A stretch of DNA of 64,000 bases from Casuarius casuarius (Eukaryota; Chordata; Aves; Casuariiformes; Casuariidae), in assembly GCA_003342895.1 (NCBI GenBank), contig PTFA01000366.1, positions 558,001 through 622,000 of the forward strand. The letters run 5' to 3'. Below are positions 58,201 to 64,000 of this stretch, in pieces. A program made the position numbers and the translations under genes. Numbering within the stretch: the first letter of the stretch is position 1; each line of letters begins with the position of its first letter. The notes below the pieces were generated by a model, which was not told where the DNA came from, ran no database searches, and was given only the letters and a program-made list of their open reading frames with translations.

Positions 58201-60869
58201 AGAATCCTTGTTCTAGATACACATTACCATTTATTCATGCCTGCTTTTCAGACATCCTTCAAAGGGGCATGACTTATAGGACTATCAGTTCAGGATATTT
58301 CTTCTCTCCTGCCCTTCTTGGTAAAGTGTGGGAAAAGGAAGAGCAAGCAGTGGACTCCTTGCAGAGGGAAAGAGGCTGCATGTATAAGTTTATATGTGTA
58401 TATGTAAAAGTCATGGCTATGTATGACTTCCTTTTGATGTCCATAACATGTTCTACCTGCAATGGCTCATAGAATCAACCTTCATCCGTGGTTGACTGTG
58501 ACAAAGTTGTCAAGCTGATCACACCCAAGAAATTCATAACATTGACCAAGTTCTTCTTCTTTTTTTTTTTTTTTTGCTATACTTGGACATACAAATCAAA
58601 CAGCTGCTCTAATATACTTCTGCATAGATACATGCATGCCTAATGAACATAGGAATGCAAATATTTTCTAGAAAAATTAACTGGGCAACTGAATGTGAAA
58701 CCTTATATTTCTGAAAAGGTTTTTCTGAATAGATTCAGTGCAGCATTTTAACCGGAATTATTTTTGCCCTGTGATTTTTAAGGTGACAGTTTGAGTCCAG
58801 CCCAGCTCAGTATAACTGCTATGATTCAACAACTACTTGCTGGCCCATAAAATCAGCTGACACAGTTAACTTGGCCCATGCATTTCTAGAGTAGTGAAAA
58901 TTGGAATAGCTTTTACTTTGAAAGAGGACAAAAGGAGAAGTGACCAACAAATGCTGTAACTTCATTCTGGAACGCACTCTTGGGTCAGTAGATATCCATC
59001 AAATGAGTTTTAAGATGTTTCCATTGAGTGTCTTCTGCAATATTTTCTCCAATACTGAGTTTTATAATTTTTAAAGGAGGATATCACAAACTAATTTTAG
59101 CCGGTTTCCTATGTTTATGAATGACAACATAGGAGGTTATCATCCTACTTCCTTCTACCAAACAATAAAATGAGTTCTTCGATACAAAGTTTACTCATGT
59201 TTTTTTTTGCTTTATTCCAACAGAATTCATTAAGATAGGCAAGTAATTTGTTTCTCAGCAGAGTTTCATTCTCTTTTCATTAATTTAGGCAGACTTTAGG
59301 CTCACTATACTGAAAGCATATTAGCTGACTTTCTAGGAGGAGCCTACTATGTATGCATAATCATATGCAGCATGCACTTCTTTATATTTTACATTCTTCT
59401 TCCATCTCCAGGGCTCAGAATTTGGTGAAAGAGAAAACAGTATATAAGATAGGCTATCAAAACTTTGCTTTAACCTGGCATGGCAGATTTATTAACTTTG
59501 TTCTACTGGGATTAATACTTTTAATCTTAAAAATCCAACACAAGTCATGTGATACACTTCTGTATGTAACATTATTCCTATTACTCACATCTCTAAAGTT
59601 ATGTAGGAACTGAAGCTGTTTGACAATAAAATGCAAGCAATGCTAAAGGACTGTAAAGTCAGAAAACATTTGTTGTGTGGATAGCCGACAGAAAAGTCAG
59701 TAAGGCAGCTGTTTTTCCATAGCTGCCCAGGCGTTTTTCCTTCTTTAATAATATTCTCCTTCTCCAAAAGATGTATAAGGACTTTACATCAGCCGCCAGC
59801 AAAAAAAAAATTTTGCTTGCTTAGTATCTCTCTAATCATTAATCCATACTTTTCAACACACACACAATCAGCATGTGACCTGGAAAAAGCTATAGGTTTA
59901 AGAAGCAATGTATGTTTTCTATATACTATTGAAAACACAGAATCTGTAAATGTGAAAATTGCACATTCAGAGATTAATATTAAAGGCCACTAACTTTAGA
60001 TCTAGTTAGGTATTCTCCAGGATCTTTGTATACTTGCTTTCAGTGAGTTTCATCAGTAGTGCAGGACATGCTGCCAAGACTTACAGACACTCAGTAGCTC
60101 TGCATAGCTGTGAAACACCCAGATATGTCTCACGCTCTAATTTTCTTCACTCTGTACCGCACAATATACAACTCTTCCTTGAGAACTTTCAGGTTACTTT
60201 GGAATAGAAATGAGAGAGAGTAGAAGCAGCTAAAGACAGTTAATAGTCCTTAACAATCCCGAGTGATCACTATGATGGACTAGTAAACAATGTTAAATAG
60301 ATCACTATTGCTAGTTAAAGACCATTAATTTTAATAACATTTTTCTGAGTTTCCGAGAACTGTACATTCACACCACTTCAGTGTGGAAAGGTTTTTTACC
60401 CATGAAACTCAGCTTAGAAATTTGTCCTCACAACACTGACACAGGAAAACATTCAGGCTGAATGCCTGGGCAGCCTGGTTCACCCACCGGGCAAGGACAG
60501 ATCACCCCAGCAGGCAGGTCTGTTTTGTCACCCCGTGGCAGAGCACACCAAGTAAACCAGTCCTGTCCGTCCTTTTCACGCGTATGTAACCTCGGTGTTC
60601 CACAGACCCCGTCGGTCTCAATACCGCAGTCAGCTCCCAGTCCTTCTCATGATGCCCAGCAGCCACATCACATCCAGGCAGCGGCCTCACAGTTCCAGAA
60701 ATCCATTTTACCCAACAGCTTGCTGGACTGAAAAACACTTTGCCTCCTTCCTTTTCTCTGGATGAGCCATCTTGCAGTCTCTTGTGTGCTTGCCAGTCAG
60801 GCTACATAAGCCTCTCAGGTGTACAAGTTGACCGGGCCTGTCTAGTCCCAAACAATCTACCTCACCACA
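55220..60869. other. Non-coding sequence
   Basis: No gene is recognised. It includes poly(T)16 at 58560-58575 and poly(A)10 followed by T at 59801-59814. 60470-60720 is GC-richer with an 89-codon frame lacking motifs. Everything else is unique AT-rich DNA. Confidence 0.75.
58560..58575. repeat. Poly(T), 16 bases
   Basis: A T run preceded by TTCTTCTTC. Simple repeat. Confidence 0.9.
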
Positions 60870-60967
60870 TAGAGGTTAAAATGCTTGCCCGTAATCAGTT
60901 GGGAAGAGTAGGAAAATGAACCTATTTTGCCAAACCTCAATGCAATACCATTGTTCTTTCCTACCAG
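60870..60967 (-). mobile_element. MIR-like SINE fragment
   Basis: AGAGGTTAAAATGCTTGCCC, then CAGTTGGGAAGAGTAGGAAAATGAACC, then CAATACCATTGTTCTTTCCTACCA follow the order AGAGGTTAAGTGACTTGCCC, AGTAAGTGGCAGAGCTGGAATTTGAACC, CAGTGCTCTTTCCACTACACCA of the MIR reverse complement. It is diverged and minus-strand. AmnSINE is an alternative. Confidence 0.55.
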
Positions 60968-61898
60968 TATGTTCCATGGCAAAACCACAGAGGTTTGTTC
61001 AAGAGTTACAGCTCAGATCTTTACTTCACAGAGCAGTTTTCTTACTTTTCTTTGGGACATTTTTCTGGAAAAAGGCCAGATAATAGAGGGCCAAGAAAGA
61101 GTCTCTAGTGGGTGAGCTAGTTAAAATTGTGTTTATAATAGAATTGGCTAGAGGACACTGATGTTTTTGTCATTTTGTGTTACTTCAGTTCAGCAACACC
61201 ATCTGGGATAAGTTACTGTATGTTTGTTACTGGATTTATCTTTGCCTTTTGTTCTGTGAAGTGCACGATCCTGGCTTGGTATTTTTTGTGTCTGTTTTGG
61301 TCTACTAGAACTGCCGCAGCTTGTTAATGTTCCAGAAATTCCAGGAAGAGAGCTTCTGAACCTATGGCCTTTGTTTTTTTGGAGAAAGCTCTTACAAGTT
61401 AGACCATAACACGCAGTATACATTTTTGCAAATACAAATGTCTCCGTGTCCAGGGTACGAGGAAATTTTATTAGATGATAATAAGTAGTATGTGCTTGGC
61501 TTGTGTAGCCCTTATAAGTTTGTCTTTCAGCAGGGAAATTAAGGAGCAAAACAACAATGTGTTTTTCACTTTTCTACCAGATGTAGTCATACCGCTTACA
61601 GAGCTACCTAATTTGAGCACAGATTGATTTTTGCTTTCGTGCTATGAATTATATTACAAAACAACGAAAAATGAGGCAATCAACCCAAAGAGCCAGGTTT
61701 TCTGAAGTTAGCATTGATCTTCTGCTTCAAGTCTTAAACAGTTTTGGCCTGCAGGGATGGTCTAGTGGTTTCTGCAATGAGCGCAGCAGGACTTAGCAAC
61801 CTGGAATATGTCATTAAGCAACGATCTACAAAAGAAGCAGAAGAAATGTCTGTGAGCGCTAAAGTACTTGGGCTTTTTTTTCCTTCTCTGCACCTTAG
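60968..61898. other. Non-coding sequence
   Basis: No gene is recognised. A 119-codon minus frame (61190-61549) lacks motifs. T-rich sequence at 61874-61890 forms the pyrimidine tract of the acceptor-like site at 61898. Confidence 0.75.
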
Positions 61899-61949
61899 GC
61901 AGCCCTTTATAAAGTGAGGCAAGTAGCGCTTCTCTACCCCATACAGTAG
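61899..61949 (+). other. Exon-like segment upstream of CpG island
   Basis: GGCTTTTTTTTCCTTCTCTG then CACCTTAG forms a strong acceptor. The segment ends in CAGTAG before gtaagg. One frame is open except for the terminal TAG; using the overlapping donor gtaggt at 61946 would leave 47 open nucleotides. It lies about 90 bases before the CpG island. No peptide family is recognised. Confidence 0.13.
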
Positions 61950-62040
61950 GTAAGGGAAAAGGCAGAAACAACTGTCAGGAACTTAGATGTAAGGGTGAGA
62001 GGGGAAAGGCTGGATAGCTAACAGGTGGAAAAAAGGCTGG

Positions 62041-62300
62041 CTGGCAGCTGAAAATACCAGACGGACAGCTCACGCCCTGCCCAGCCGGGAGGGACGCAGC
62101 CGTGTCGCCCGCGTGAGGTCCTGGAGGCGCCGGGGGTCAGGCGGTGCCTGTGCAGCTCTCAGCCCCCAGCCCCACGGGCTCGCACAGCTCCCACCGCCCC
62201 GCGGTCCCCTGCTCGGGCTGGCGCCATGCTGTGAGCGTCGGCAACACGAAAGCCCCGAGCATCCCCTGTCCTGCGGTCAAGCGCAAGCCGTTAAAATCAA
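62041..62300. promoter_or_regulatory. CpG island, candidate promoter
   Basis: By hand count 62041-62280 is about 72 percent G+C with 23 CpGs, an observed/expected ratio near 0.75. This meets the usual island criteria, and such density occurs nowhere else in the window. No TATA box is evident, which suits island promoters. Direction cannot be told: overlapping frames on both strands (62113-62355 and 62144-62470 plus, 62137-62625 minus) have no recognisable product. A GC-type donor context (CCGC then gtgagg) is near 62113. It may drive a gene or long non-coding RNA beyond the window. Confidence 0.65.
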
Positions 62301-62688
62301 AGGCAAAGCCATTTGCCTGCCCACTAAAACAGATGCTCTGGAAAACGTTAGCTGAGTGGTATTTCCTCTTTTTTTCCGGAGGTGGCGAAGCTGAGATCCC
62401 AGCTTCTCCGCTTTTACGTACTGACCACATCTCAGCCTTCCCATGGGAGCTCCCCTCCGCAGACGTTTGACCCCAGGGATGTTGGTCGTTGATGTCTGCT
62501 GATGATTTGTCCCCTAAAAACAAAACTGACTTCATCAGGACTAAATATAGTCTCATTGTAATTTCAAATAACTGCACAGTAATTTGAACTGAACTGCATC
62601 CAATATCTGAACAAGCCAACATCACCTATGATTACAGATGATTTGGCATGAAGCGTTTTATGACCAAAGAGTAGATTCAACTTCATAA
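62301..62688. other. Non-coding sequence beside island
   Basis: GC content falls back to background by about 62480. No gene is seen. The 162-codon minus frame that spans the island lacks motifs and is favoured by high GC content. Confidence 0.65.
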
Positions 62689-62702
62689 CCAGCAGATGGC
62701 AG
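62689..62702 (+). promoter_or_regulatory. CTCF core motif
   Basis: CCAGCAGATGGCAG fits the CTCF core CCASYAGRKGGCRS at every position. It is about 390 bases from the CpG island, a common arrangement for promoter-proximal insulator or loop-anchor sites. Actual occupancy is unknown. Confidence 0.5.
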
Positions 62703-63201
62703 TTACAGATTGTTACAAATACTATTTACTTCTGGTAACAGGGAGTGACTCCAGGTTCTGGCTTTCGCATCACATGTGGCTTCCGTTATTGACATTTGGC
62801 TACTTTGGCCATCACTCTCTCACTAAAAAAAGCTGCCAAAGGAAACCAGTTGATTGCTGCATGACTGGTAACAACTTGACAGGTTTTTCCCAGTTTTCAA
62901 ATGCTGTCCTCAGTCATTTGCAGGAAAGCCTGACTGGTGTCAATAACTAGTTTGTCTTGTATATTTTTTAATGCTTTTTTTTTTTTGCTGTTTTTTGTCC
63001 TCTGGGGAGTAAAAAATATGAAGCCTCAAACTATTTTGCAAGGAATTTTCTCTGGCATTTTAGTAACCAGGCTGATTTATTTGGCTGTGTTTTGGCAAGA
63101 CAAATCACTTGCCTTCTTCCTTCTTTGATATCCAGTTTTTGGTGTTGACAAATCTCCTAACTTTTGTACGCCCATTATAATTTCCTTCAAGTCAGCATTA
63201 C
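62703..63201. other. Non-coding sequence
   Basis: No gene is recognised. Poly(T)12 lies at 62975-62986. Confidence 0.75.
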
Positions 63202-63280
63202 AACTGAAAGATGACAAGGCTATGTAACAAGTATTTTTTTGTAACTGAAAGATGAAAAGGCTATGTAACATATATTTTCT
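63202..63280. repeat. 41-bp tandem duplication
   Basis: AACTGAAAGATGACAAGGCT and following bases (63202-63242) are repeated at 63243-63280 with a few differences, including AAAAGG for ACAAGG and a changed T-rich end. Two copies only. It is a young-looking duplication, possibly polymorphic in copy number. Confidence 0.9.
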
Positions 63281-64000
63281 TTCCCACTTATTTAATTTAT
63301 TACATTACCATATCTCCAAGAACCACTGTGCTCTTAAGAATTGATGAGGATTTTGTGAATGGGATAGCCTATTCATCACAAGTATTTCAATATGTTCTTA
63401 CTTCCAGTCTCAAAGGCATTACCATGATTAAAGAAGAAATGACAGCCCTTGAACTATTGCATTTTTGAAGCACCACAAAGACATCACATGTAATTTATTA
63501 ACTTTTTCTAACACACTAAAAGAACCCATGGTAAGAGTTTTGTTGGTGGCTTGGAACACCCATCACAGGACCTAGGTATAACAGAAAGAACAGTATTTGT
63601 GTTTGTTTCTCCTATTTTAATGGGCATGTGGAACCCCGGAGATGTTTTCTGTCACCAGAACACATTCCTTATGTTTAATTCTATTTATTTCACAGTTTCT
63701 ACATGAGATGAGGGTATTTCTTAGTGGCACATTCTGGTCATATATAAAAAATACAATGCATAATTTTCTCTACCTGTTTTTACTTACGTGCAATAGAACG
63801 GCATATATGTTACCTTAGGACCCCAGGTTTATATTTCTAATAAACAACTTGTTATCAGAGAATCTGTAATGGCTTAGTTAATAGTTACTCTTGCAATCCC
63901 CATGTATAAAACATAATTCCTTCCACTCTTCCCAATGAGTAAATCGAATTATGAAGCAATTGGCTTCCTGACCAAGGGCTGAATCATGTACTGTGAGCTC
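63281..64000. other. Non-coding AT-rich sequence
   Basis: No gene, repeat or regulatory cluster is recognised. It is uniformly AT-rich to the window end. Confidence 0.8.

Noticed and set aside
58466..58480. CATAGAATCAACC resembling a CR1 3' end
   Set aside because: Only about ten bases match and the following sequence does not continue as CR1.
62137..62625. 162-codon minus frame over the CpG island
   Set aside because: High GC content lowers stop-codon frequency. No family motif, and overlapping plus frames of similar length exist.
1..64000. Bacterial features (operons, CRISPR, terminators, insertion sequences)
   Set aside because: Gene-poor DNA with CR1 and SINE relics and GT microsatellites is plainly vertebrate. 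No direct-repeat/spacer array was seen.

Overview
This window reads as non-coding nuclear DNA of a vertebrate, most likely a bird. I found no convincing protein-coding gene, rRNA, tRNA or CRISPR array. Three kinds of evidence point to an avian or other archosaur/turtle genome. First, the recognisable retroelements are degraded CR1-type LINE fragments (about 9560-9965, 36928-37065, and more doubtfully 31625-31740). Second, there are very old MIR/AmnSINE-like SINE pieces (about 14770-14885, 33288-33375, 60870-60967) and palindromic ancient repeats of a type familiar from reptile and bird DNA (about 6868-7030, 41920-41973, 42632-42672). Third, Alu, young L1, rodent SINEs, LTR retroviruses and satellite arrays are absent, and repeat density is low. 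There are no operons, ribosome-binding sites or bacterial gene spacing. The open frames (longest 196 codons) overlap on both strands and lack family motifs, as expected by chance.

Layout. 1-6300 is intergenic or intronic, with a C-rich segment that is a strong G-quadruplex motif on the minus strand (1682-1704) and two exon-like places (2660-2873 and 4665-4744). 6300-9550 has a Z-DNA-prone TG/CG microsatellite and an ancient palindromic repeat. 9560-10150 holds the best CR1 copy. 10150-18000 is mostly unique sequence with hairpins and one SINE fragment. A GT microsatellite at 17993-18044 ends in a perfect NRF1-type palindrome. 18050-31600 is unique sequence with hairpins and exon-like segments near 28.2-28.6 kb. 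31600-42700 contains most of the remaining old repeats. 42700-61900 is unique sequence with exon-like segments at 43322, 49661 (in a CpG-enriched stretch) and 52539. 62041-62300 is a small but clear CpG island, the best promoter candidate here, with a full-consensus CTCF motif about 400 bp further on (62689-62702).

The simplest reading is a long intron or intergenic interval with scattered regulatory elements. If a transcription unit begins here, 62.0-62.3 kb is the likeliest place. Exon-like segments are offered as ranked candidates only, because many pseudo-exons are expected by chance in 64 kb. I saw nothing that amounts to a new multi-gene system. Base counts were made by hand and repeat identities rest on recall of consensus sequences, with no database search.
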